Positions 30,782 through 43,072 of a stretch of 64,000 bases of DNA are shown here, in pieces. The stretch spans positions 279,878 through 343,877 of the forward strand of contig CAOLHI010001670.1 in the NCBI GenBank assembly GCA_948474755.1, given 5' to 3'. This DNA is from Ctenosaura bakeri. Its lineage: Eukaryota; Chordata; Lepidosauria; Squamata; Iguanidae. A program made the translations under genes and the position numbers. The notes below the pieces were generated by a model, which saw only the letters and a list, made by a program, of their open reading frames with translations, was not told where the DNA came from and ran no database searches. Numbering within the stretch: the stretch's first letter is position 1; every line of letters begins with the position of its first letter.

Positions 30782-31712
30782 TTCTTTCTTTTTTTTTATA
30801 AAATTTATTGAACATATAATAGAAAAAGCAATTACATTCCATACATAATACAGTACATAACATTACAAACATCGACCCTACACAAATTTATTTCCCACCC
30901 CCCCGACCCACATTAATAATAAAACAAAAAAAGTACAAATTACCAAACAAACAGTAAACATTACAATTCCTATCTACATACACATCTTTATCTCTAGGTT
31001 ATACTATTACTCAGATACATAACTATCAATAAAGTATCATATTATTACAATCATGTAATCCATTGTTTAACCACCTCATACATACTCATTCATTATCCTC
31101 TCACTCCAAGACTTCCTCTCCTTACCAAACTGGGGCTTATATCATATACTTACTTACCACTATCAACCTACTAACTAAAATTTTTCCCCCCACCACGGCT
31201 CTTTGTCGCATGTTATCATATTAACCTAGTCCTATTTATACTTTTTCATTCCAACACCTGGAAATCACTCATATAACCCAATCAGAGCAAGGTCGCCCCA
31301 TAATTCTTCCCATAAAGGGTCTAAAATGTCCCATTCATTTCTAAATTTTTCCTTGCTCTGATTCTCTAATTTCAACGTTAGCTTGTCCATTTCCGCCAGC
31401 TCATATAATTTGCTGGCCCAGTCTTCTATTGACGGTATGGCTACTTCCTTCCATTTCTTTGCAAATACAATTCGTGCCGCGTAGATCATATAACAAATAA
31501 CACGCCAGTATTTTTTCCTGATCTTTTCCTCTATACCGTCAAACATGTTTAGAAGAAAAAACTCAGCTGATAATGGAAACCTGATTTTGAAATATCTAAC
31601 CATCTGCTCATGGACTTGAGACCAATATTTCTGTGCCTCTTTACACTGCCACCAGCAGTGGAAGAAGGTACCTATCTTATGGCATTTCCAACAACTGGTC
31701 AATTGCTTGTTT
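30782..31712 (-). mobile_element. L1 LINE, 5'-truncated, perfect 15-bp TSD
   Basis: CACAAGGCATTTTCT occurs at 30767-30781 and identically at 31713-31727. The T-rich stretch (30782-30798) at the left is the complement of the poly(A) tail. The body has a 3' UTR and the last 145 codons of ORF2 (31265-31702). A perfect long target duplication and an unbroken frame point to a comparatively recent insertion by L1 machinery. Confidence 0.92.
31265..31702 (-). pseudogene. L1 ORF2 C-terminus, open to the truncation point
   Basis: The 145-codon frame carries the L1 C-terminal cysteine motif, CWKCHKIGTFFHCWWQC, followed by WSQVHEQMVRYFKI and an alpha-helical tail. It is open from the 5' break to its natural stop, with no internal damage. 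It lacks the endonuclease and reverse transcriptase domains entirely, so it cannot be active. Confidence 0.85.
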
Positions 31713-31727
31713 CACAAGGCATTTTCT

Positions 31728-32279
31728 GTGTACTTTCTTCCTAAGGTGGTGGTATTTCTCAGAGTGCTAAATCCAAGAGGATCGGGGAGCTCTCAGGAAC
31801 AGTGTTCTTACTAGGGCTGAAGGAAATGTGACACCAGTTCTGCTGTTTGTGATTGTGTGGATGGCTTATGAAGAACAAATAGTAGGCATAGAGGCTCTAG
31901 TCTGCATCAAGCCCCCAATGGGTTGCGAAGAGGGCTTTTAACCTTTTACTGCTTGTAGCAATCCCCAGCCTGATTGACTGATAGATTGAATTCATAAATC
32001 ACACCCCCTCCACCTGCTGGGCTGTAGTGTGATGTGAAAACACACACACACACACAAATAGAACTTTAACCAAAACAAAGAACCACAAGAACAATAAATA
32101 CCACATCCCTGCCATACCATAATGTTAAAGAGCAAGTGAATAGTAAGCAGTATTAAAATCCTGGTGGAACAATGCAATCTTTCCTGGCCTGTCTAAAACA
32201 AATTAAGAAAGAAGCCAAGCTTACTATCCCCAGAGAGAGTTCTGCAATCAAGGTGTTGCTGTCAAAGCACTCCTTAGCA
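31728..32279. other. unannotated interval with a short CA repeat
   Basis: A (CA)n run of about 8 units lies at 32039-32056. No gene or repeat family recognised. Confidence 0.45.
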
Positions 32280-32900
32280 GGACAAGTCTCTGCACCAGAC
32301 AATAAATGGACATAAATCAGATGATATGAATGGGAATACAGAAAAAACAGTTGCAGAACTTCCTGGGCATTCAATCTTGGACCTCAGAACAGCATTCTTT
32401 GAAGTAAAAATCTACAGAGGAAGGTTGGAAAGAGAAACAGCAGAACTGGTGTATACTCCATTGACAGGCCAAATAGAGACTATGGTTTCCTGGCACACTA
32501 TATGTATTATAACACTAGTTAACACCCCAGGTTCACAAGGGCTTTCTTGGCCAGTCTATCATGTATCCTTTCAGAATACCAGTCGCACTACATTTCAGTA
32601 AATCCCTCAGCCATTCATCTGGTTAAATACTCACCTTGGCATTAGGCAACTTCTTCCCTCCTATAATCGTCCCTCAATGACCTTGATTAAAACTGAACTT
32701 TTCACCCCATCACCATACCCACATGTTTTGTATTTCTGTTGCTACTCACACATACAGTCTGCTCATAAAGGTCTGTTCTTAGGCACTCCACTCCATCCGA
32801 TGAAGTCAAAGTCTACAAAAACATACAAAAGCTAATGCTACCCATTTCTTTCTCTCAGTTGGTCTCAAAGGTGCTACAGGATCCCTTTGCAGAACAAGCT
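32280..32900 (+). mobile_element. Penelope-like or related GIY-YIG-bearing retroelement, 3' fragment
   Basis: The frame from 32326 reads KTVAELPGHSILDLRTAFFE and then RGRLERETAEL, resembling the C-terminal half of the GIY-YIG endonuclease of Penelope-like elements (pattern VA-HFNLPGHS--DL ... R--RE-AEL). Frame damage appears soon after. Near 32795-32895 the 3' end has ATCCGATGAAGTC, AAGCTAATGCT and GGTCTCAAAGGTGCTACAGG, wording shared with a repeat widespread in tetrapods. The GIY and YIG signature itself would lie upstream and is missing. The element assignment is from memory of the family pattern. Confidence 0.55.
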
Positions 32901-33815
32901 CAAGACATTTTGCTGCCTGAGTCAAAGCAGCAAATGACACTGCCTCCTCAAGATACATTGTCCCAGTGGTGCCTGGGGGCTTCCATATCAGTGTGCTGGG
33001 GAATTCGCTCTGGATTTTAGTTCTAATTTTAAAGGAGCTCTCCAGGGTTCTGAACCATATCCCTCAAAATAGCTTCAACACTTGAGTGGCTTCATTGCCA
33101 CATGGAGATGACAGCCATTTGCTGCCACTGCATGAGACCAAAGCCAACCAAGTCACTTTGGTACATGAGGTAGAAAATGAGAGAGACCAACCATCCCTTT
33201 CACTGGTGTTAAAAAAATAAATAAAGCTCAACAAAAAATGAAAAAGTTAAAAATTTTTGACCTTCCATAACCCCAGATCTGCTGCCTGGGGAGACCTCTT
33301 CATTCTACCTAAGGGCAGACCTGGTCCTGTCCCCCATGCATACTAGTTACTCTTTGAAATATATAACACATCATTGTTGTTCTGCTGCTCCTGCTGTCAC
33401 TTTTGTCTCAATTCCACTTGGGCAGTTACAAATGCATAACACAAAGTGGCACATTAGCAACTGCTTAGTATTCGTGATCCCTAGGCATTCCCTTATTTAT
33501 GGACAGGTAAGAACCATTAGAGCTCCCCAATCCCCATTTACTTAGAAGCAGCCACTGTGCTCAATGGAGGGACCATTCTAATGTCACTTGGGAAACAGCT
33601 GACTGATGTTCCCATCCATTTCATGCAAGCAATCTCTGGTGTGAGACAGAATTGTGGTGGGGACCATGCTTCTGTCTGTTGCAATGTCAGCCGTCTGCTT
33701 CCTGAGTTGACAGGGGAGCAGACACAGCAGTTGCTGCCCAGTAAGTAAGGTTGGGAAAAGTCAGGTCAGGAGTCACTTTGTAGCTACTACGGTGGTTACA
33801 CATTTGAATTGTGCA
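32901..33815. other. unannotated interval
   Basis: 33020-33060 (TTTTAAAGGAGCTCTCCAGG) echoes 10807 and 48465, an old dispersed repeat. No gene seen. Confidence 0.4.
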
Positions 33816-33912
33816 GCTCTCCAGATACATTAACTGGACTACAACTCCCAATGTTTTTCATCATTAACTATGCTGGTTAGGGTGGCTGGGAGCTACAGTT
33901 CAACAACATGAG
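33816..33912. mobile_element. palindromic MITE fragment
   Basis: CTCTCCAGATACATTAACTG, GACTACAACTCCCAATG and the opposing GGGAGCTACAGTTCAACAAC form the two arms. Same family as 51851-51952. Confidence 0.55.
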
Positions 33913-34139
33913 ATTACTAACAATAAACATAATAAGAGTGCTTGAAAATGGAAGGACAGCAAGGACTTCTAGATTGACCCTTAGTGTTGAAGAACAACTT
34001 GCAACATTTCAATATTCAAGAAATGTTTGTTTGCTGATGGAATACATTTTTACTCGTGAAAACGGGCGCATTCTTCTTTGCACATAACCTGCAGTTCCTG
34101 TCTCAAGTATCCCTTCCCTGAGTATCCAGCCAGTTCACA

Positions 34140-34186
34140 TTTCTGAATCCCATCTTGGGAGAAAGGTGGGATATAAATTCAATCTG

Positions 34187-34217
<31 letters not shown>

Positions 34218-34218
34218 G
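34140..34218 (+). repeat. LINE/SINE 3' tail with (TCAA)n
   Basis: GGAGAAAGGTGGGATATAAA is the standard 3' end of L2-like elements or their SINEs, followed by about eight AATC units. The 5' part is not recognised. Confidence 0.6.
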
Positions 34219-34523
34219 TTTCCTGCTGAACATACAGAAAATAGGTAATCATGCATTTTCATGTGCTTCTATTGTTTGAGGCTTACAAATTAGAGAGCAG
34301 CCAGATGCAAGGGAGGATAGGACTCCTATAGTTTTAACAATGATACAGAAATGGCATGTTCAGGGGAATTAGAAAAACTATAACCCCCCAAAAAGTTCCT
34401 TTTCTGTACAAAATAGAATTGCCAGTTTCCCCAACTATCCTGTGTACTTGTGCCCTTTGACAAACATCTTGATTGGCACAAACATTGGGATGGAATCACT
34501 TGCCAATTTTTGTATATTTCCTT

Positions 34524-34731
34524 TAAGATGACACTGACTTATGGTAATCTTATTGTGGGATTTTCTCAGCCAGATTTATTTACAGGAGCTTTGGCTTTGT
34601 TTTTTTTCTGAGGCCAAGAGAGAATATGACTTGCCAAAGGTCACACAGAGTGTGTCCATGGCTGAGTACAGATTCAAACCCTGGTCTCTGCAATCTTGGT
34701 CAAATACTCAAACCACTACACTGGACCTCTC
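34524..34731 (-). mobile_element. tRNA-derived SINE with BovB-like tail
   Basis: The minus strand has TGTAGTGGTTTGAGTATTTG, the B-box-like GGGTTTGAATCTG, then AAGTCATATTCTCTC and the 3' end ATTACCATAAGTCAG. Same family as 26963 and 48094. Confidence 0.8.
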
Positions 34732-34751
34732 ACTCATGCAGTTTTATATAT

Positions 34752-34866
34752 CAGTGGTTCCTAATTTTTGGTTCTCCAGAACTTTCAAACTTGAGCTCCC
34801 AGAATCCCTGACTAATTGGGACTTCTGAGAAATGGTCCAAAACTCCCAGAGGACCAAAGAACAACT
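34752..34866. mobile_element. small hAT-like MITE
   Basis: Starts CAGTGGTTCCTAATTTTTGG and ends GAACAACTG, with an internal GAGCTCCCAGAATCCCTGAC and the opposing AAACTCCCAGAGGACC. hAT-type ends, but no target duplication can be seen. Confidence 0.5.
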
Positions 34867-36137
34867 GGTCTACAAATTCTTCCCAAAAGAGATTACAACA
34901 TTGATAAAGGCACATGAATAGGTCATGCCGTGATGGCCAGGGTAGGGACATCAGTTAGTAATGTTTATTTAAGTGACATATTAGGAATATTATTTTCTCT
35001 TCCATCTGGTTGTACAACATTATTTGTCTGTTTTTAGCTCAACCCACGATTATTTCCAGACTTATAACATGAGACTTATATTTCCTGCCACATACCTATG
35101 TTTTGTTCATGGATTTTTTCCCCTCTCTCCTTTCTGTACCCAAACCAGAAGCTTTTTCAGGCTTATGTGGAATTGCCATAGACTGTTGGTATGGACCAAT
35201 GGTGGTTTAGTGGGTCCTGAGTTGTATGAGGCTGCTTTCATTATACATCCTTGAAGCCTGGAAATAAGAAATGATCCATGATGAGAGCCCTTTCCCACTT
35301 ATAGACCAAATGCTAGCCATCCATTTTCTTCCCATCTATCTAGCAGACATTTTGCCTTGCCTCAGGAGGTAGATCATTCAGCACCCAAGAATCACTGGGG
35401 TGCGATTCCACAGCTTTACAGCTTTTAGTCAGTGTCATGTAAGTGAAGACAGATGCAAGACATACCATGAGAGCATCAGTGAGCTCCCTTTCACTATTGT
35501 GTTCCAAGCACTGAATCCTTCTGTCCAAGGGCAGTCTGAAATGAATACATTCTCAGAGGGATAGCCTTAACTAGTATGATCAGTGATCTATCCCTAACAA
35601 ACTAATGTTTTCCCTCCCTGATGGCTTTGCTTTGTAATCTATCTGTAGTCTCCATTATGATGACATATTATTTCTCACCAACTGTTAGAAGAGATAATGA
35701 GATCATAGCTTATCACAGCAGGTAACCATGGGTGTATCTGCAGTACACAGTTGTATCAGCTTCATACCCTTTGAAGGCTGTTTACATGGGATGTATAACC
35801 CCACTGCTGAAATAGCTTCACTTGCTACCAATTTGTTTTTCAGCAATTCAAAGAGGTAGGAAGTGCCAGTGTGCATCAGTAGATTCTTATGTGCATTGGG
35901 ACACTCTTTCTGGTACCCTTATATGTATCTTCACAATTCACTGCGGGGTTTGCATAATGCCTCTAATATGTAGCTAAGTATGTGTAAAATTATGCAATGT
36001 GAATTGTTGTAAAATAAGGAATATTCATAGTCTTTTAAACATTTTATTCACGAAACAAAATTCTCCCGACAAACTTGTATGATAGATTGGTTGCCTATGC
36101 CTGCTGAGGATAATAGGAATTGCAGTCTGATATGTCT
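34867..36137. other. unannotated interval
   Basis: Nothing recognised. Confidence 0.45.
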
Positions 36138-36341
36138 GAGACCCAGTGTGGTATAGTGGTTTGAGCACTGGACTACAACCCTGGAGACTAGGGTTTGATT
36201 CCCTGCTCAACCATGAAAACCCACTGGATGATCTTGCATGTGTCACACTTTCTCACCCCCAGAAAACCCCATGACAGGTTTACCTTAGGGCCAACATAAG
36301 TCAGAAATGACTTGAAGGTACACAATAATAACAACAACAAC
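36138..36341 (+). mobile_element. tRNA-derived SINE with BovB-like tail and AAC end
   Basis: Box-A-like GTGGTATAGTGGTTTGAGC, box-B-like GGGTTTGATTCCC, then CACTGGATGATCTTGC, ACCTTAGGGCCAACATAAG and the end ACTTGAAGGTACACAATAA running into AACAACAAC. Shows all parts of the family except a short stretch in the middle. Confidence 0.85.
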
Positions 36342-36393
36342 ATTTGGAAAGCAACAGGCTGTGGAGGTTTGCTCTAGGTTGTAATCTTAGGGC

Positions 36394-36531
36394 CGTGGTG
36401 GGCAAATATGACCCGGGATTTTGGCCTACAAGTTCCATCAGCCATAGCCAGGACAGCCAGAGATGATGGAGGATGGATGCTGCACTCCAACAACAGCTGG
36501 AGGGCCAGCTGCCTACCCCTGCTTCAGGGAA
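36394..36531. mobile_element. hAT-like MITE (GGTGGGCAA...CTACCCCTG)
   Basis: Left end CGTGGTGGGCAAATATGACC and right end GGCCAGCTGCCTACCCCTG are inverted. Inside, TACAAGTTCCATCAGCC opposes CTCCAACAACAGCTGGAG. The flanks CTTAGGGC and CTTCAGGG match partly. Same family as 53058-53405. Confidence 0.55.
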
Positions 36532-36719
36532 AGCTACTCTTCAACAGAGCATGGGACAAAAGGAGAGGGACCATGCTTGGCATGGAGAAGAGCCTAGGTT
36601 TATTATATGGCATCTTTAATATTGCAGTGCTGGGAAAGGTCTGAGCTGTTTTGAACTACAACTTCCAGAATTCTCCAACCAGCACTGCCAGCTTCTGGAA
36701 GCACATAGGAGCTGAAGTG

Positions 36720-36796
36720 CAAATAAATTAATTTTAAATAATTTTAAATAATAAAATTAGAATTAAATTAAATTAAATTAAATTAAAGTAAATTAA
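36720..36796. repeat. AT-rich (AAATT)n microsatellite
   Basis: Irregular AATTAA/AAATT units over about 75 bp. Confidence 0.85.
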
Positions 36797-38521
36797 TGCC
36801 CATGCTTCCCTGAGAGACTGGAAAGCCACTGCAAACCATAGAAAGCAGCACTGGGCTGGATGGACCAATAGTCAAGTGCACTATCTGAAACATTTGGATT
36901 CTCCAATGCATGGAGAACTGGTATCTAGCCAAGCAGGTCATGGGCCTGAGCAAGGCTTTTGGATTACCAGCCAACCAGGGCTTCTAGCACAACCTGCCCA
37001 GCCTATACCACTCTGTCCCTCCTCAGGTAATGCCATGAAAGGAAGAAGACAGAAGAATAAGAAGATGGCAGCAAGAGTCCTAATAGTCCTCACACACTGA
37101 CTGAGAAGGCAACATGGGGATGGTGGGGACATTTTTACTTCCCGCTCCTGGCCAGAAGGTTCTGCTGGAGAGGTCAATTTATGTGTATGTGCTAAGACCT
37201 GCAGCTGAAAATAGCCCCCGCCTTGTTTCCAAACCACCAGCTAATGGAAGGCTGATGGGTTATTTCAAAATGTTTAGTGTGTGAGTCCCCCCATGTTAAG
37301 ACTATTAATTCAACTTTGAGTATTTTTAGTTTGTAATTGTTTGAACAGATGAAATGGGAAAATTACCACTGAATGCATTTTCCAGGATGTTGGTGGGGAA
37401 ATATTTCCTTTGGCTCCTTAAATACCTTTTAAGACAGATCTTTAAAAGATGACTCAAATGAATAGATTTTCCAGGAGTATAAATCAGCCCAATATTAGTT
37501 GATGGCACAATTATATTCTTCTCAGCCTGCCTGCATCTGGGTCAGAGAGGCTGTCAAGGATCGATACTTGCTTGCTGGCTTTCTCTTCCACATGGCTAAA
37601 AACCCATCAAAGGTGCAGCTTAATCAGCTCTTTACTCAGAGATGGAGGTCAGGAAGCCAGCAAAAGAGCAGATGAGGAGGGCAAGGAGAAGAGGAAAGAG
37701 CAAGAGGGCTCATGTGTGTATGTGTTTAACAATCTGGTTGGTCTTCCCTCTAGAAATGTCAAATGTCATCGTAGCACACTTTTCCCTTCAAAGATGCACC
37801 TTAAACCATGTTAAACCAAAAGCTTAAGACAAGCTTCACTTAACCTGGGGTCCTCTATATTTGTTGTACTTGAATTCCCATCAGCCGCAGCCAGCATAGC
37901 CATTGCAACCCTGGCTGAGGATGATTGGAGTTGTTACCCAACACATCTGGATATTGTCTGGTCAGGGAAGGTTACATTATTCAATTATTATTCAAGGTTA
38001 TATTATTCAGTAAGGCAACATTATTCAATTTTTCCACACTGGCAGTATAGACAGGAATATATAGATGGCATCCTGTTTAGTATTTATGGGATTGTAAGTC
38101 AGACTTGCAATCTTGCAGCTTTGAAGATTCACATTTATGGTTATTAATGATCAAACATGACTCTCAAAACCTACCTCTTAAGCCAGGCAGAACTCCAAAC
38201 ACAGTGTTTCCAATGTGCTGCCTGGAGAAATGGCAATTGCTCCACTCTCCATGTCATGGGGTGTATTGAGAAAAGCATTTATGACAAGAGCTGAGGGGTC
38301 TCTCCAGCTGGCTGACTCAATGCATCCCACAACTGGCAGTGCTGCTATTGTCACTCTCCAGCTCCCTGATCTGCAATACCTCAATAACCCGTCAGTTGGG
38401 GTGCTGCATGGATTAAGAGGTAGGCTTCAGACTGAAGTAAATACAACAATGGAGCTCCATTCTTGTAGCTATGTCTAATGATGGAGGATCTCAGCCAGTA
38501 TCTATAATAATAAGAAAGCAA
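36797..38521. other. unannotated interval with a MITE scrap
   Basis: 37846-37962 resembles the palindromic MITE (GAATTCCCATCAGCCGCAG, GATTGGAGTTGTTACCC). No gene seen. Confidence 0.4.
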
Positions 38522-38549
38522 GTGTCTGTCTGTCTGTCTGTCTGTCTGT
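38522..38549. repeat. (TGTC)n microsatellite
   Basis: Seven TGTC-type units in a row. Confidence 0.9.
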
Positions 38550-41500
38550 TTTCCCATAATAGCTCCAATATTGGAAACTTGGCATGGGTACCAACAGGAC
38601 ACAGAGGGCACATTTCTCAGGGTTACTTTGTTTTCAAAATAGCTTAATTAATTAATTAAATAAATAAATTAAAGCACTCTGTAACCATATGGAGCTAGGT
38701 GGCATATACCAGACTCATCATAAAAGAGATCCTTAAAATTAGAGTCTCCTCAAGAACAGGAAGTATGGTGCAAACACCTGTAGCTGGAAATCAAGTGGGA
38801 GCTAGAACTGGGCTATGCAAATCTGGTCTTTCAAATTGTGAACTCTCCTGCATTATTGCTGTGCTGTCCAGCTTCCAGCTCTACCTGGTCTATTCTTGAC
38901 TCCTTGTGAGTGTGAATGAGTGAGTGAGTCACTTAGCAAGAAAGTATGTTTGAAAAGTTATTTTTGGATTGTGACTCCCAGGAACCCCAAGCTATCATGT
39001 CCAGTCACCATGCTGGCTACCGCATTGTTGGAGATGTAGTTCCAAAGAGTAGCATTTGCAGTTCTAGTGTGCAGGGCCAAAACATCAGTTTTGAAGGGCT
39101 CAGTAGAATCCTATGATACAATCCCCTTTTCCCATACCAATAATTCTCTCATCCATTCAATCATGAGCCATGAAAAAGTTTCTTTTAATGCTGAAATCAC
39201 TGTTATTTTGTGTTTCTGAAAAATACTTTCTGTTACTGAATAATGACACCCAACCTGAGTATCCTACAAGTCTGCTAATAATTTTATAACTAAAACAAAA
39301 TAATCAATCATTAATAAAGGGATTGTTAAACCATAATCAAAGCTTGATTTTTCTGGCTTTTTCATTCCAAAATCATAAATTGCCCCCAAAGTCAATTTCT
39401 CTTGCAAGTTCATATTCAGCAGATAAGATGGCTATGTGATTTAATTGTTCTTACTTAATTGTAGATTTCCTGCATTTTTTAATGCATACCAGTTTGCTGA
39501 ATTTTTTTCAGCTTTCACTGGCAGCATGCAAAAAAATTGTAGGGCTACATACACTTCACTGGAAATTATTTGTGGTTGTTGCTTGCATACCTTATTAATA
39601 CAAGTGGAGGCAGCTCATATACGGTATGGTTCCAACAGCTGACCTCAGTGCTGGGAGGCTTTGCAGGAATAACAGTTCACAAAGAGAATTCTAAGGAAGC
39701 TCTGTGGAATACTTCAGAAGCAGACATTTAGAAGAGTCTACAGTTCCCATGGTTCTAGGTCATATTTTAGGACTGGATAGTATACCAAACAAATCTTACT
39801 ATTTTTTTAAATCTCTGCTATGGGGCTATGATGATATTGTTCAAAGCTGCATCAGAACTGGGACTGAATTAGACATTGATTCAGGGGTCTGCAAATCCCA
39901 TCAGAAAAAAGCAGCAGCACTTGTTCTTACTGTCTTATGTGGCTTTCCTTGCTTTGCTCTTCCCATCAGCAGGGCCACCTTATCCATCAGCCACTTGAGG
40001 CACAGTTTCTTGGGCCTACAAAAATTTTAAGAGCTATGAAAACTTCTCTAGTGGTATGGGGAAGTGGGGGGGGAGTTGAGTACAAGAGTGCCTAGGGTCT
40101 ATGAAAACCTTAATGTGGCCCTGCCCATCAAGCACCCCTCTTTCTGTCTATGCACAAAGAACTCTGGGATTGTACACCATGATATAACCAAACCATGTCA
40201 AAAAAAGTTGAAAAGAAACAAATGTCACAAAGTTTTCTAGTGTAATTGTCTCTATTCTAGAGAAAGGCTTTATGGGACCAAACCAGAAGGTCCAGCGGTT
40301 CAGAAATTCTTAGTGTGTATGCATCTTGGACTTGAAAACACATCTGTGCATGCACACATGCACACACAAGCATCCTGGCTAACCACTTCAGGAACTGCCA
40401 CCCAATTTGCAGAAAGAATAAATAATTTGTTCAATGTGGAAATATGGCTGCCTGGATTTTGGGAACAGACTGATCTCTGGTGCTCTTAGTTAAGGATAGG
40501 GAGAGTTAGAAACTAGACTGGATTAAAAAGAAAAACACCCCTAATTTGGAACCAGAACTTGGGAAGGTGACATACTATATTTTAACTATGCTGGTTGGGG
40601 GATTCTGGGACCTGAAGCCCGAAAACGTAATGTTGCCAAATCCTAGTTGGAACTTGAATTAGACTTCAGGTAAAAAAGTTGCTTGGCTTTGTATTTGAGA
40701 AGGACTGATGACCTTGAATGGTGCCAAAAGAATTAACTCTGGCAACTTCCCAAAGTTAGAAAGATTTTGATTATCCTAGTCCAGACTGTTATTTACTCCA
40801 ATGAAAACCAGAGGGAATTATAATGATATTGACAAAGGACTCCATTAAAAGAATGAGGTTGACCACAATGTGAATATACTGTATCTCCTAAACTAGGCAA
40901 GCAAATGAGAGCTATTACCAGAACATTGTTATTTCAGCCGGAGGGATGGCAGGACCTTAGAGCATGTTGGCGTAAGTAGCTTTGCAATGTGAATTTGTTG
41001 TTCTGGACCTTGTCCAATTTGTATTTACATAGACAAGATTCCATTAAAACCCAGCATGGTCAGGCAGATATGCTAAGATTACCGGATGTTCGATGCAATC
41101 AAATACCAATAGCTGAATGCAGTGTGTCTGTTTTGAAAAAAAAAGTGTGGCGGAGGTTGTTGAGGAGGGAGATGTCAGATCTTTTTGTAGAAGCTCCCTT
41201 ATAGTTTTGCTCTCTCAACAGAGTCTCTAGAAAATAAGGTTGAGATCCAGATTATGGATGAACATGTTAGAAATGTAAGTTGTGCCCAGGTGCCCAATTA
41301 ACCACACTCCAACTGTCCCAATTTGACAAGAAGTCCCAATTAATCCTCGGTCATTTCCACTTTTTCAGATATTTTTGAAATGTCCCAGTTTCTTTCTCTT
41401 CCTCCCACTTTCCCCTTAGTCATTCAGTTTGCTACCATTGGTGTGAATGGAATTCAAAGTGCAAAAGTGCAAACTGAATACCACTAACTGAATACAACTG

Positions 41501-43062
41501 AATCTGTGCCCAATTAACTTGGCAGAGGGAGAGAAGAGGAGGGGCAGAATCTTTCCCAGTTCAGGAAAAAGCAAACTGCTGCAGCCTCTCCGGGTTTGTC
41601 TGTTGTGGTTTTTCTCATCAGTAACTTGTGCCATCTTGTGCCATCTTGACCACACTCCATACGAGTCTTGATTTTCGTCTGTGAAATTTTTGAAGGGCAT
41701 GCGATTAGTTGTAGTCCAAAACCTAATTCTGTTCTTCCTGCTCCACTTTCTGTCTCCACATCCCTTTGCCACTAACTTCTTTCAGTGCTAAAAATACTAC
41801 TCTATTTCTAAAAATGTGGGGTCAGACTGATCTGTTAAAGCATATTCCTTTGTTTTTTCTTCTCTGCCAGAAGTAAAAAATTAATGAAGCCTGGTTATTA
41901 TTCTGTCTTTGAACAGCTACAACTACAAGCATACCTAAGCCCCACTGAATTCATTTGGTTGTCATGTAAGCTTCCAGGTTTGAATTTGAGGGTCAAACTG
42001 AACAAAGATTGGTTGGGGTGTGGCCTGTAGGTACTCCCATTCTTTAAAGAAAAAACAATTTGTTTTGCAAAAAAGTTACCTCACAGCAATTTTACCACAT
42101 TTCCCACTCCTCACTTTAGATCTAATGGTGGGGGGGGGACTTTGTTTAAACTGGAAGGAAAATTGGAAATTGAATTCTGGTTTAATTCTTCTATTTAAAA
42201 AGGGCTTCTACTGGCCCTATAATTGTCTATAGTGGGAAAACCCAGGTGAAGTTGCACCCCATACTTCTAGGGAATGTGGGGGGGGGTGAGGTATGAAAAA
42301 TTGGGGTGGGGTACAGTGTGGGAGGTGCGGCCCTCCAGTATAGCATCCTAACCTTTAGTAGTTACTCAGCACTAAACATTAGATTGAGCATTAGACATTG
42401 ATTAATTAATTAGCTAAATTATCTAAATTGAATCATCTAATTAATTAATTAATTAATTTTCTCCCAGTGGGATTTCCTCAGAGGTATGTGGTGCTGCAAT
42501 CAGGCAGGCAAATAAGGCTGTTTTTAACCTTTCTTGGATCATTTGCAAAATGAAGCTAGTTAAATGCAAGCTGTTTAAGTGGGGAAAATCACATGCTATG
42601 ACCAATATGTTTCACCGTTTGGGAGTGAACGTCTCCAACAAAACATGCTAAATATATTGTCTAGTTTGATCTTGAGCCACAACTGTAGTTTAGCAAAAGG
42701 AGTGGCTAGGCTATAGTGTTCTCTTGGAAGGAGCAAAGAAAGATACTCCACCTCTATACCTTCAGCAAACATAACTCAATGACTGGAAGGGAACTGGATC
42801 ATAAACCTTGCCCCCCCCCACCATCGCTTATTAGATGGGGAAGGGGTTCTATGTCCATTTTGCTGTGTGCAGAGAGACCCTTCCACATGACAAGGAATTC
42901 TGATTTCCTGATTAATTTTAAAGGGCATGGGGAGGGAGGGTCATATTTGTGGCCTTTTGATGGATTTTTCAAGCTTTATGTATATTTCTGGGGTTTGCAA
43001 ATCAAATTCTGAGGAAGTTGAAAAGCACACAAAAGCATAAAGACTTCAGATGACTAAAACTA
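38550..43062. other. long interval with no recognised gene
   Basis: Contents are a TTAA/AAAT run at 38641-38672, palindromic MITE scraps near 38960-39050 and 40580-40625, CA-rich stretch at 40345-40370, and AATT repeats at 42394-42460. 41270-41780 (AACTGTCCCAATTTGAC, GAAATGTCCCAGTTTC) looks like a diverged repeat with an 11-bp duplication GTGCCATCTTG at 41628-41649; the 118-codon minus-strand ORF there has no recognised domain. Nothing else stands out. Confidence 0.4.
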
Positions 43063-43072
43063 AATGTACTTT

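Noticed and set aside
36138..36215. tRNA gene (box A and box B present)
   Set aside because: The stems do not form a cloverleaf and the sequence continues into a SINE body with a BovB-type tail.
38522..38549. CRISPR-like array among short repeats
   Set aside because: All short arrays here are simple microsatellites without spacers, and the genome is vertebrate.
41416..41772. 118-codon minus-strand ORF
   Set aside because: No domain recognised, overlaps a second ORF in another frame, and covers what looks like a diverged repeat with an 11-bp duplication.
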